Below are positions 21,334 to 29,584 of a stretch of 64,000 nt of DNA, piece by piece. The position numbers and the translations under genes are program-made. This DNA comes from Alcanivorax sp. Lineage in GTDB: Bacteria; Pseudomonadota; Gammaproteobacteria; Pseudomonadales; Alcanivoracaceae. The notes under the pieces were generated by a model. It was not told the origin of the DNA, made no database searches, and was given only the letters and a program-made list of their open reading frames with translations. Each line of letters opens with the position of its first letter. The first letter of the stretch is position 1. The DNA is taken from positions 62,001-126,000 of the forward strand of contig JAIUME010000002.1 of assembly GCA_022565695.1 (NCBI GenBank), given 5' to 3'.

Positions 21334-22329
21334 ATGACGGATACGTTTGCCGCGCTCCAGACGCGCGCCGAGGGTGAGGGATACACCACGACACTGGTGC
21401 AGCGCACACTCGAGGATCTTCCGGAAGGCGAGGTGCTGGTTCGCGTGCAGTGGTCGTCCCTGAATTACAAGGACGCCCTGTCTGCCAGCGGCAACAAGGG
21501 TGTCACGCGGCAGTATCCGCATACTCCCGGCATTGATGCTGCCGGTGAGGTGGTCAGCGACAGCAGTGGCACTTTTGCCGAAGGCGCAGGCGTGATCGTG
21601 ACCGGTTACGATTTGGGCATGAATACCGCAGGCGGATACGGTGAGTACATCCGCGTCCCGGCAGCCTGGGTGACCCGTTTGCCCCAGGGGATGGATGCCC
21701 GCACCGCCATGTTGTTCGGCACGGCAGGTCTGACCGCTGGTCTGTGTGTCCAGACGCTGCTGGACAGCGGTGTAACGCCGGAAGACGGCGAGGTGCTGGT
21801 GACGGGGGCCACCGGCGGCGTCGGCAGCCTGTCAGTCGCCCTGTTGGCGCATCTTGGTTTCCGTGTTGTCGCGGGAACCGGCAAGGCGGATGCGGCTGAC
21901 TGGCTCACGACGCTGGGTGCCGTGTCCCTGTTGAGCAGGGAAGAGATGCTGGCGGGCGCAGAGCGCCCGGTACTCAAGCCGCGCTGGGCTGGTGTGGTGG
22001 ACACTTTGGGGGGCGAGCCGTTGGCGAATGCCGTCAAGAGTACCGCCTACGGCGGCAGCGTTGCCTGCTGCGGTCTCGCTGCCAGTACGGCACTGCCATT
22101 GAATGTGCTGCCATTTATTCTGCGCAATGTGCGCCTGCTTGGCGTGGACAGCGTGGAGCAGCCGTTGGCGGCAAAGGCTGCCATCTGGCAGCGTCTGGCG
22201 ACGGACTGGCGTCTGCCGGTGCTGGAGCAGATCGTGGCCGCAGAAGTCTCGCTGGCAGACCTGCCGCCCTGGTTCGACACGATTCTCAAAGGCGGCATGC
22301 GCGGCCGCATACTGGTGAGACTTTCCTGA
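21334..22329 (+). CDS. acuI: acrylyl-CoA reductase type (AcuI/YhdH) zinc-independent oxidoreductase
   Basis: Members of this medium-chain dehydrogenase subgroup reduce acryloyl-CoA to propionyl-CoA with NADPH. The 331 residues show VQWSSLNYKDALSASGN, the AcuI/YhdH opening, then YPHTPGIDAAGEV and nucleotide motif VTGATGGVGSLSVALL. Catalytic zinc ligands of alcohol dehydrogenases are absent, as in the subgroup. If it makes propionyl-CoA, it would link to the methylcitrate operon at 59.7-64 kb (inference). GGAGAAA precedes the ATG. Confidence 0.88.
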   Translation: MTDTFAALQTRAEGEGYTTTLVQRTLEDLPEGEVLVRVQWSSLNYKDALSASGNKGVTRQYPHTPGIDAAGEVVSDSSGTFAEGAGVIVTGYDLGMNTAGGYGEYIRVPAAWVTRLPQGMDARTAMLFGTAGLTAGLCVQTLLDSGVTPEDGEVLVTGATGGVGSLSVALLAHLGFRVVAGTGKADAADWLTTLGAVSLLSREEMLAGAERPVLKPRWAGVVDTLGGEPLANAVKSTAYGGSVACCGLAASTALPLNVLPFILRNVRLLGVDSVEQPLAAKAAIWQRLATDWRLPVLEQIVAAEVSLADLPPWFDTILKGGMRGRILVRLS

Positions 22330-22342
22330 ACGGGGCAACGCC

Positions 22343-23302
22343 ATGAAAGGACTGGTGCACGCATTATTGCTGGACGGCAAGGGCGGCGCAGAGCCCTTGA
22401 ATGATGAGCAGGCGCTCGCCTGGCAGCCGGGGCAGGGTGTGCTATGGCTGCATCTGGACTACACGCTTCCCGATGCTGAATCCTGGCTTACCCATCACGG
22501 CGTCAGCCCCTTAATTGCCGAAGCTTTGCTGGCGCAAGAAACACGGCCACGTGCGAGCCTGATGCGTGATGGCACACTGGTCTACCTGCGCGGCGTCAAC
22601 CTGACGCCTGGCGCACTCCCGGAAGACATGATTGCCGTGCGTTTGTGGATAACGCCTGAGCGCATCATCAGTACTCAGCGCCGCCCTCTGAAAGCAGTAA
22701 CGGATATGCTAACGGATCTCTCTGAGGGAGTGGGGCCGCAGCATGCCTATGGTCTGCTGGTGAATCTCGTCGACCGATTGACCTGGAACATCGAAGACGT
22801 CGTGGACCAGGTGGAAGATCAGATCGGCGGTTATGAAGAAGTGGGGCTGCTGCGGCAGAGCAGGGGCATACGAAACGAGATCGGCCGGGTGCGTCGCCGC
22901 GTCAGTGTGCTACGTCGCTATCTCGCACCGCAGCGTGACGCCTTGTCGCGTCTGCTGGACGCCAGTGGCCCTCTGGCGGATGCAGAGCGAGGTTTATTGC
23001 GCGAAGTGCTGGATCGCTTGCTGAGGCTGCTGGAGGATCTGGATACGGCCCGCGAGCATGCCACCATTGCCCAGGAAGATCTGAGTAACCGGCTGGCGGA
23101 TGATCTGAATCGCCGTATGTACATCCTGGCTGTGGTGTCCGTGATCTTCCTGCCGTTGGGGGTGCTGACGGGTTTGCTGGGGGTTAACCTGGCCGGTATC
23201 CCGGCCAGTGAATCGCCCTATGCTTTCGCGGGCTTCGTGGCGATATTGCTGACGGTGGTGGCAGCGATCAGTCTGGTGCTGAAACGCAATCGGTGGCTTT
23301 GA
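22343..23302 (+). CDS. zntB: CorA-family zinc transporter ZntB-like
   Basis: This is a pentameric CorA-type inner-membrane channel of 319 residues. A large cytoplasmic domain with a long helix ends in two C-terminal membrane helices. The loop between them reads TGLLGVNLAGIPASESP; the usual GMN of CorA is GVN here, and GIP is the ZntB feature, so zinc transport is more likely than magnesium. It starts 13 bp after the reductase gene and is probably co-transcribed with it. Confidence 0.88.
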   Translation: MKGLVHALLLDGKGGAEPLNDEQALAWQPGQGVLWLHLDYTLPDAESWLTHHGVSPLIAEALLAQETRPRASLMRDGTLVYLRGVNLTPGALPEDMIAVRLWITPERIISTQRRPLKAVTDMLTDLSEGVGPQHAYGLLVNLVDRLTWNIEDVVDQVEDQIGGYEEVGLLRQSRGIRNEIGRVRRRVSVLRRYLAPQRDALSRLLDASGPLADAERGLLREVLDRLLRLLEDLDTAREHATIAQEDLSNRLADDLNRRMYILAVVSVIFLPLGVLTGLLGVNLAGIPASESPYAFAGFVAILLTVVAAISLVLKRNRWL

Positions 23303-23320
23303 ATCTTTTGGGCACATGAT

Positions 23321-23349
23321 TGCCGCCAGCGATGTATCGCTGACGGCAG
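23321..23349. terminator. stem-loop between convergent zntB and DUF934 gene
   Basis: TGCCGCCAGCGAT and ATCGCTGACGGCA form a 13-bp stem with one mismatch and a 2-nt loop in a 53-bp convergent gap. There is no clear T-run on either side. Confidence 0.6.
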
Positions 23350-23355
23350 AGGGGG

Positions 23356-23850
23356 CTAGCGGCGGTAGATCGGCCGGGGATCGTTGGCGTCACCCTGGTA
23401 GGTCACGGAAAAATCCTTCAGTCCGTTCAGGGCATCATGAATGTCACGGTCTGCGCGCACGGCGAAGGCATTGAAGCCCACGCGGTGCATGTAGAACAGC
23501 TGATCCCGGAGCACATCACCCACCGCACGAATCTCGCCTTTGTAGCCGTAACGGGTACGGAGCTCCCGGGCATAGGAATAGCCGCGGCCATCCTTGAACG
23601 CCGGGAATGACACGGCTACCAGTGACAGGCGTGGCAGATCTGCCGCAATGGCAGCAGGCTCTTCACCTGGCGCCAGACAGACGCCCACCGCTCCATCACG
23701 CTTGAGCAGCACTTCCTTCTGCGCCTGCCAGACTGACAGGGGTACAATCACATCACCGCTATCTGGCAGGCCATCCTGCTCAATCTGCTCGTTGCTCAGA
23801 TGAATCCAGGTGTCCTCGACGACCACGCCATCCTTAATGATCTGTGGCAT
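23356..23850 (-). CDS. DUF934 protein linked to sulfite reductase
   Basis: The 164-residue soluble protein begins MPQIIKDGVVVEDTW and contains SFPAFKDGRGYSYARELR, VGDVLRDQLFYMHRVGF and a YQGDANDPRPIY end, all typical of DUF934. Family members sit next to cysI-like genes in many proteobacteria and are proposed to help sulfite reduction, but the biochemical role is not known to me. The ATG lies inside the end of cysI (17-bp overlap), indicating translational coupling. Confidence 0.92.
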   Translation of the reverse strand: MPQIIKDGVVVEDTWIHLSNEQIEQDGLPDSGDVIVPLSVWQAQKEVLLKRDGAVGVCLAPGEEPAAIAADLPRLSLVAVSFPAFKDGRGYSYARELRTRYGYKGEIRAVGDVLRDQLFYMHRVGFNAFAVRADRDIHDALNGLKDFSVTYQGDANDPRPIYRR

Positions 23851-25492
23851 AGGCCCGCTCCTTGAAAGGGTCGATTCCCAGGCGTTCATAGGTGTCGATG
23901 AACTGCTCGCCCGGTTGGCGTTGTTCTACATAAAGATCGATCAAGCGCGCGATGATCGGCACGACCTGTTCAGTGTCGAAAGACGGCCCCAGCTTCTCGC
24001 CGATGCGCGAGGTCTTGTCGCCCCGGCCGCCCAGCGTGATCTGGTAATACTCGCGGCCTTTCTTGTCTACACCGAGAATGCCGATATGGCCGATGTGATG
24101 GTGGCCGCAGGCGTTCATGCAACCGGAAATATTCACGTCAATCGGGCCGAGATCGTGCAGATAATCCATGTCTTCAAAATGACGCTGGATTTCTTCGGCA
24201 ATCGGCAGCGACTTGGCGTTCGCCAGGGAGCAGAAGTCACCGCCGGGGCAAGCTACCAGGTCTGTCAGCAGCTTCAGATTCGGCGTGGCAAAGCCCAGCG
24301 CATCGAGCCGCTGCCAGAGAGTGAACAGCTGGTCCTGGCGGACATCGCCCAGCACCATGTTCTGCTGATGGGTGGTGCGTGCCTCGCCGAAGCTGAACTG
24401 GTCAGCGAGGTCTGCCACGGCTTCCAGCTCTTCATCGGTGATGTCGCCAGGGGCGCGGCCGGTTTTCTTCAGCGTCAGTGTCACGGCGGCGTAACCGGCC
24501 TGCCGGTGACGCGTGACGTTGGTGTGGTACCAGCGATTGAAGGCCTTGTCTGACGCCAGGGCGTCCTGCAGGGCAGGGGGCTGGTCGTCGATGGCGTCAT
24601 AGGCCGGTGCGGAGAAGTGGCTGCGCATGGCGTCAACTTCTTCGGCGGTCAATGTCATCGGGCCATCTTTCAGCTCCGCGAACTCGGCTTCCGTCAGTGC
24701 GCGGAACTTCTCGGCACCCAGCGCCTTGACCAGAATCTTGATGCGCGCCTTGTACTTGTTGTCCCGGTTTCCGTACTTGTTGTAGACCCGGAGAATGGCC
24801 TCCAGGTATGCCAGCAGGTCGGGCCAGGGGACAAACTCGCCGATCACTTCGCCGGTCATGGGGGTGCGGCCGAGGCCACCGCCGGCCAGCACGCGAAAGC
24901 CGGTTTCGCCATCGCGCTGCAGGACCTGAACACCGATATCGTGCACGCCAATCAATGCAGGATCTTCGTCGGGTACCGCATTCACGGCAATCTTGAATTT
25001 CCGCGGCAGGTAGGCGAATTCCGGGTTGAAAGTCGCCCACTGGCGAATGATTTCACACCAGGGCCGGGGATCCTCGATCTCCTTGCCGTTGATGCCGGCG
25101 AACTCATCCGTGGTGACATTGCGGATACAGTTGCCACTGGTCTGGATGGCGTGCATTTCCACATCTGCCAGTGCGGCAAGGATGTCAGGCACGTCTTCCA
25201 GAGCCGGCCAGTTGTACTGGATATTCTGCCGGGTGCTGACGTGGCAGTAGCCCTTGTCCCACTGTCGAGCGACCCGCGCCAGTGCGCGCAACTGGGTGCT
25301 GCTGAGCATGCCGTAAGGCACGGACACCCGCAGCATCGGCGCGTAGCGCTGGATATACAGCCCGTTCTGCAGGCGCAGGGGCAGGAATTCGTCGTCGCTC
25401 AACTGACCGTCGAGATAGCGCCGGGTCTGGTCCCGGAACTGGGCTACCCGTTCGTTCAGGAGCTGCTGATCGTGGGATCGATATACATACAT
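23834..25492 (-). CDS. cysI: siroheme/4Fe-4S sulfite (nitrite) reductase hemoprotein
   Basis: This enzyme reduces sulfite to sulfide with six electrons in cysteine synthesis. The 552 residues carry the four cluster/siroheme cysteines: CPGGDFC and CMNACGHH, about 40 residues apart, and the substrate-side motifs STRQNIQYNWP and NCIRNV. No cysJ flavoprotein gene lies nearby, so the electron donor is probably a ferredoxin or another flavoprotein. Overlap with the DUF934 gene supports joint function. Nitrite reductase is the alternative; the cys genes elsewhere in the window favour sulfite. Confidence 0.93.
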   Translation of the reverse strand: MYVYRSHDQQLLNERVAQFRDQTRRYLDGQLSDDEFLPLRLQNGLYIQRYAPMLRVSVPYGMLSSTQLRALARVARQWDKGYCHVSTRQNIQYNWPALEDVPDILAALADVEMHAIQTSGNCIRNVTTDEFAGINGKEIEDPRPWCEIIRQWATFNPEFAYLPRKFKIAVNAVPDEDPALIGVHDIGVQVLQRDGETGFRVLAGGGLGRTPMTGEVIGEFVPWPDLLAYLEAILRVYNKYGNRDNKYKARIKILVKALGAEKFRALTEAEFAELKDGPMTLTAEEVDAMRSHFSAPAYDAIDDQPPALQDALASDKAFNRWYHTNVTRHRQAGYAAVTLTLKKTGRAPGDITDEELEAVADLADQFSFGEARTTHQQNMVLGDVRQDQLFTLWQRLDALGFATPNLKLLTDLVACPGGDFCSLANAKSLPIAEEIQRHFEDMDYLHDLGPIDVNISGCMNACGHHHIGHIGILGVDKKGREYYQITLGGRGDKTSRIGEKLGPSFDTEQVVPIIARLIDLYVEQRQPGEQFIDTYERLGIDPFKERAYATDH

Positions 25493-25612
25493 GGCGTCGG
25501 ATTATCACCCTGTGTCGTTGGTGCCGGAGAATGCGAGTCTGTCAATGATAACACCCGGCCTGACCCGGAGCAGGAGGCGCTGCACTTTAGCAAAGCCGGC
25601 TTATTCGGAAAA

Positions 25613-25660
25613 GTAATATGTGACTATAAGCATATAAGCGGTTGTTATCCGCTGAGGGGG
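25613..25660 (-). promoter_or_regulatory. AT-rich region upstream of cysI with a TATAAGC direct repeat
   Basis: TATAAGC occurs twice, at 25625-25631 and 25633-25639, an 8-bp period close to one helix turn, inside an AT-rich patch in the 174-bp gap upstream of cysI. CysB activates cysI-type promoters through AT-rich sites, so a regulator-binding role is plausible but unproven. Confidence 0.35.
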
Positions 25661-25666
25661 CCGGGG

Positions 25667-25939
25667 TCAGCCGGCGGCAGAGGACAGTACCAGGTTTACG
25701 GTCACGATCATGCCGACCACCATGGCGACCACGAGGATCACGTACACCAGAATGTAGTCGCCGGCGCTGCCTTTCTTGAAGTCCCGCTCCCTGTTACGGC
25801 CGCTCTGGACCCCGAACAGGGCTGCCAGCACACTCATGATCACCTGCAACAGGTTCGGTTTGCCGGGTTCCTGCTGGTCCGGTTTGCCGGATGCGGGGTC
25901 TTCATGGGACTCAGTGGCGCTGTGCTTGAAGTCAGACAT
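25667..25939 (-). CDS. DUF2970 small membrane protein
   Basis: A 90-residue protein: a charged N-terminus, then NLLQVIMSVLAALFGVQSGRNRERDF, the DUF2970 core, and one strong C-terminal membrane helix (YILVYVILVVAMVVGMIVTVNL). Function unknown. It lies 18 bp downstream of the MATE transporter on the same strand and may be co-transcribed with it. Confidence 0.88.
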   Translation of the reverse strand: MSDFKHSATESHEDPASGKPDQQEPGKPNLLQVIMSVLAALFGVQSGRNRERDFKKGSAGDYILVYVILVVAMVVGMIVTVNLVLSSAAG

Positions 25940-25957
25940 GGTGCCTCTTGTAAGTAA

Positions 25958-27283
25958 TCAAAGCTTGATGTGGACCCAGTGGCGGCGTATCCACAGACGC
26001 CCGAGCAGTACCGAGGTCAGCAGGCGTTGTAGTGCCTGCAACACCCATACAGCCAACAGGCCGCCGCCCGCCATGGGGCCGATGATATAGGCAAGCGGCA
26101 GGAAGAGAAACCACTGTACGCACAGGGTGACCAGCATCACCGAGCGCGCGGCGCCGGCGCCCAGCAAGGCCTGGGTAAAGACGATGGCGACGCCGTCCAG
26201 ACAGATGGCCAGCCCGGTTATCATCAGCGGAATCCGCCCCAGCGCGATCAGCTCTGGCTCCTTGAGGAAGATCCCGAGAATCAGGTCCGGCACCAGCCAC
26301 ATGGGCAGGGCCATGATGAACAGCAGCACCATGGCCAGTCGTGTCACATCCCAGCCCCAGCGATAGGCATCTTCAGGGTCCTTGCGCCCCAATGCCTGAC
26401 CGACCAGCGATGTGGCGGACAAGCCGAGGCCGATGGCTGGCAGGATCAGGAACAGCACCAACGTGATCAGCACATGCGCCACCGCGACTTCCCGGGTGCC
26501 AATCAGGCCGATGATCCAGAACAGTACCAGCAGGCCGGTGGAGAACAGGAGCTGTTGCAAGGATTGGGGCAGGGAAACCCGCAAAATGCTGGTCAGCATC
26601 TGCCGTGAGGGGCGGGCGGTCAGGAAGCCGTGGACGCGCCCCTCGCGCCAGGTTTGCAGGAAGTACAGCAGGCTGCCGAAGTAGAGCGCTACGGTGGTAC
26701 CGATACCGGCGCCGGTGCTGCCCAGCTCCGGCAGACCGAAAGCACCAAAGATCAGGCCGTAGCTGATGATTACATTGAGGATATGCACCGTGACCAGCGT
26801 GCGCAGATAGACCCAGGAGCGATTGATGCCGTTCCAGTAGCCGCGATAACTGAAATTCATGGCGACCGCAAAGATGCCGAACAAGCGCGCCAGAAGGTAA
26901 GGTTCCGCCAGTGCGCGCACGGCATCATCGGAGGTCAGCGCGGCGATCAGGTCGCCGGCCAGTTGCAGAAATACCAGCAATACCGGCAGCGACAGCACGA
27001 TGCCCAGCAGTAACCCGGCATTGAGCGGTGCGGCGTAGACACTGGGGTCGCCTTCACCCTTGCGGCGGGCCACGGTGGCCTGAACACCGGCACCGAGACC
27101 CAGCACCAGTGCAATGGCGACAAAGTTGGCATAGCCCCCCAGCCCGACTGCCGCCAGAGCCTCGCCACCGAGGCTGCCGACCATTGCCGCGTCCACCAGA
27201 TTCAGCAGGCTCTGGCTGGCCATGGCCCCCATGATGGGCAAGGCGAGGGCAAGGATACGGCGACTGCGAACGGTATCAAGCAT
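25958..27283 (-). CDS. MATE-family multidrug/Na+ antiporter
   Basis: The 441-residue protein has about twelve hydrophobic segments in two similar halves, starting [31 protein letters not shown], the first MATE helix with the conserved Asp. [15 protein letters not shown] matches the loop after helix 2. It would export cationic drugs in exchange for Na+ or H+. The frame is open 200 bp further upstream, but ATG at 27283 begins the conserved sequence; the extra region overlaps the nfuA control region. Confidence 0.92.
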   Translation of the reverse strand: MLDTVRSRRILALALPIMGAMASQSLLNLVDAAMVGSLGGEALAAVGLGGYANFVAIALVLGLGAGVQATVARRKGEGDPSVYAAPLNAGLLLGIVLSLPVLLVFLQLAGDLIAALTSDDAVRALAEPYLLARLFGIFAVAMNFSYRGYWNGINRSWVYLRTLVTVHILNVIISYGLIFGAFGLPELGSTGAGIGTTVALYFGSLLYFLQTWREGRVHGFLTARPSRQMLTSILRVSLPQSLQQLLFSTGLLVLFWIIGLIGTREVAVAHVLITLVLFLILPAIGLGLSATSLVGQALGRKDPEDAYRWGWDVTRLAMVLLFIMALPMWLVPDLILGIFLKEPELIALGRIPLMITGLAICLDGVAIVFTQALLGAGAARSVMLVTLCVQWFLFLPLAYIIGPMAGGGLLAVWVLQALQRLLTSVLLGRLWIRRHWVHIKL

Positions 27284-27376
27284 GGGGGCTCCACTGGCGA
27301 GGCGGCAAGGATACCAGAGGTGCCCGTGGGGCGCAGTCAGTGCGCTCTGGCCCTGTGGCTCACTTGCTTCTGGGCT

Positions 27377-27401
27377 ATACTTGACTAAAATACTCGGGAA
27401 T
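27377..27401 (+). promoter_or_regulatory. predicted IscR type 1 binding site upstream of nfuA
   Basis: The 25-bp segment starts ATACTTGACTAAAATACTCG and matches the published type 1 IscR consensus at 23 of 25 positions; the mismatches are at positions 17 and 23. It ends 51 bp before the nfuA start. IscR in its [2Fe-2S] form would repress nfuA until cluster demand rises. IscR control of nfuA is known in other gammaproteobacteria. Confidence 0.78.
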
Positions 27402-27452
27402 TGCGTGGTGTCAGTTTCGATGGCACTCAGAGTCGTGGATGTGGAGAGCCCA

Positions 27453-28046
27453 GTGACAGATAACCTGATTACCGTAACCCCCAATGCTCAGGAGTACCTG
27501 CGTGATCTGCTGGAGAAGCAGAGCACGCCGGGCATGGGGGTGCGTATCTTCGTGGAGCGGCCTGGTACTCCCCATGCGGAATGCTGCATGGCTTATTGCC
27601 CGGAAGGCGAGCAGGAAGACAAGGACGTGCGGTACGACTACGAGGGTTTTCACGCCTGGATTGACGGTCACAGTGTGCGGTATCTCGAAGATGCGGTGAT
27701 CGACTACAAGAAAGACAGCATGGGCGGGCAGTTGACCTTCCGGGCGCCCAAGTCCCGGGTGCCGGAGCTGAGTGAGGATGCCTCACTGGAGGAGCGTATC
27801 AATTACATCCTCTATTCCGAGATCAACCCCGGGCTGGCGGCCCATGGCGGCAATGTTGCGTTGTTGCAGTTGACCGAGGACAACGTGGCCGTGCTGGAGT
27901 TTGGCGGTGGCTGTCAGGGGTGTTCTGCGGTGGACATGACGTTGCGGGATGGTGTGGAGCGGACGCTCAAGGAGCGTATTCCGGAGTTGTCGGCTGTGCG
28001 GGACAAGACGGATCATAGTGTTACGGATAATGCTTATTATAAGTGA
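27453..28046 (+). CDS. nfuA: Fe-S biogenesis protein NfuA
   Basis: NfuA carries and delivers [4Fe-4S] clusters to target enzymes. The 197-residue chain has an N-terminal A-type-like domain lacking the full ligand set ([14 protein letters not shown]) and a C-terminal Nfu domain with the cluster-binding CxxC in [18 protein letters not shown] at 27453 is chosen because GGAG lies 6 bp upstream and alignment to E. coli NfuA fits; an ATG at 27420 has no ribosome site. It would serve clients such as AcnD, CysI and CysH encoded in this window (inference). Confidence 0.95.
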   Translation: MTDNLITVTPNAQEYLRDLLEKQSTPGMGVRIFVERPGTPHAECCMAYCPEGEQEDKDVRYDYEGFHAWIDGHSVRYLEDAVIDYKKDSMGGQLTFRAPKSRVPELSEDASLEERINYILYSEINPGLAAHGGNVALLQLTEDNVAVLEFGGGCQGCSAVDMTLRDGVERTLKERIPELSAVRDKTDHSVTDNAYYK

Positions 28047-28071
28047 GGTGGTTGGGGGGTGGCTGAGGGCT

Positions 28072-28165
28072 TTATGGTGCGCTTCGCTTTGCTCAGCACA
28101 CCCTACGCACGCCCCACGCACACCCTGCGCACACCCCGCGCGGGGCCACGGGGGCCCCTGGTTGG
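28072..28165. repeat. intergenic repeat-like segment with GC-rich palindromes
   Basis: In the convergent gap between nfuA and the M48 gene, GGTGCGC and GCACACC form an imperfect 7-bp stem around TTCGCTTTGCTCA. Then comes a short CACACCC/GCAC tandem run, the perfect palindrome CCCCGCGCGGGG, and GGGCCACGGGGGCCCC. From memory, GGTGCGC to CACCCTACG is a dispersed sequence in many bacteria; a REP-like role and termination are possible. Confidence 0.5.
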
Positions 28166-28171
28166 AGGGGG

Positions 28172-29524
28172 TTATTGGAGGCGTTGGCGGGCGTAGTCGG
28201 CGGATTGGCCGGTGGCGCCGGATTGCAGGTAGCGCTGGTAGGCTGCCTGGGCCTGTGGGGTCTGGCCGAGGCCTTCATGGCTCAGGCCGATGAAGAACTG
28301 GGTGTTGGGGTTGCCCGGTAGCAGGTTGTCGTACTGCTGGAAGCGGGTCAGTGCGGTCTGTGCCTGGCCCTGCTCCAGTGCCACAATGCCCGCCAGATGC
28401 TGGGCCTGTGCCTCCTGGGGGTATACCGCGATGGCGCGGTCCAGGAAGGGTTTGGCCCGATCATGCTTGTCCTGCACCATCAACACCTTGGCCATCAGTA
28501 CCAGCCCGGTGTAATCCTCCGGCGCGCTGCGTAATGACTGGTTCAGCAGGCGCTCCGCTTCCGCGTAATTCTTCTGTCCCGCAGCCGCTTCGGCCTGCTG
28601 TTGTTGCTGGATCGCCGGGCGGATCTGCCGCAGACGCGCGGTGTTGTCCATATAGCGTTCACGGTTCATGGGGGCGTTGCGGAAACGGGCGTAGTCGGTG
28701 TCTGCGGCGCGTTTGGTGGTCTGGTAGCGTTCCTCACTCATCGGGTGAGAGGAAAACATCTGCTCGAGCATGGACGGCTGGCGGCTGTTCTGGGCGCGCA
28801 ACATGTCCATCAGATCCACCATGCCCTGGGGATTGTGGCCAGCACGGGTCATGTACTCCAGGCCGAGATTGTCTGCCTGCCGTTCATCACCACGGCTGTA
28901 ACGTGCCAGCAGGGCGCCGGTGGCGATGCCGCCCAGGCCCATGGCCAGTGCCGCGCGGCTGTCATCCATCTGCGTGGCGATGGCAACGCCGAGACCCGCA
29001 ACCACCAGCCCGGTGATCGTGGATTTGGACATGCGCTGGGCGGTATGCCGGGCGCTGACGTGGGCCACTTCATGGCCGATCAGTGCGGCAAGTTCCGCTT
29101 CGCTTTGCATCTCCAGCAGGATGCCCCGGGTGATGCCGATGGTGCCGCCGGGGAACGCGTAGGCATTGATGTAATTGGCGTTCAGGGCATTGTAGGAGTA
29201 GGGCATGTCCGGGCGGTGGGAGTTGTCGCCCACGGGTTTGCCGACGCTGGCAACATAGTTGCGCAGGCCCTGATCGCGCACGGTGCCATAGTCTGCCGAC
29301 AGCTGATGTGGTGAGTGCTGCTGGTCCAGCGCCACCTCTTCCGCCGGGCTCATCACCATGAACTGTCGTTGGCCAGTAACCGGGTTCACGGCGCAGCCAG
29401 TGACGACGCCGCCACCCGCCATGGCCATCAGCCACAACATCTGGCGGCGCGTGAAGGCACCACGGGTGACTTGCTGTTCCAGGCCCTGGGGCGAGGCATT
29501 CCGGAGAGAGGTGTTCTTTTTCAT
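28172..29524 (-). CDS. M48 zinc metalloprotease lipoprotein with C-terminal TPR (BepA-like)
   Basis: This 450-residue periplasmic protease resembles BepA, which assists or clears outer-membrane proteins. HEVAH (residues 151-155) is the HExxH zinc site, and GDERQADNLGLEYM supplies the third ligand. The last 130 residues form TPR-like repeats (ALEQGQAQTALTRFQQYDNLLP). The signal region reads FTRRQMLWLMAMAGGGVVTGC: a twin-arginine pair followed by a lipobox, so Tat export plus lipidation at Cys44 is possible. That would be unusual for this family, whose E. coli member has an ordinary signal. Confidence 0.9.
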   Translation of the reverse strand: MKKNTSLRNASPQGLEQQVTRGAFTRRQMLWLMAMAGGGVVTGCAVNPVTGQRQFMVMSPAEEVALDQQHSPHQLSADYGTVRDQGLRNYVASVGKPVGDNSHRPDMPYSYNALNANYINAYAFPGGTIGITRGILLEMQSEAELAALIGHEVAHVSARHTAQRMSKSTITGLVVAGLGVAIATQMDDSRAALAMGLGGIATGALLARYSRGDERQADNLGLEYMTRAGHNPQGMVDLMDMLRAQNSRQPSMLEQMFSSHPMSEERYQTTKRAADTDYARFRNAPMNRERYMDNTARLRQIRPAIQQQQQAEAAAGQKNYAEAERLLNQSLRSAPEDYTGLVLMAKVLMVQDKHDRAKPFLDRAIAVYPQEAQAQHLAGIVALEQGQAQTALTRFQQYDNLLPGNPNTQFFIGLSHEGLGQTPQAQAAYQRYLQSGATGQSADYARQRLQ

Positions 29525-29545
29525 AGTCCTGATCTCTTGTGTTGC

Positions 29546-29573
29546 TGATCTGATGTTATTGATCTGATGTTAT
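29546..29573. repeat. perfect 14-bp tandem duplication
   Basis: TGATCTGATGTTAT occurs twice back-to-back in the short gap between the ABC1-kinase gene and the M48 gene. It looks like a recent slippage duplication in the leader of the M48 gene. Confidence 0.85.
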
Positions 29574-29584
29574 CGGCTGAGGCG

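Noticed and set aside
20221-21522. 433-codon minus-strand frame opposite sohB
   Set aside because: Antisense to a conserved S49 protease with its catalytic pair intact.
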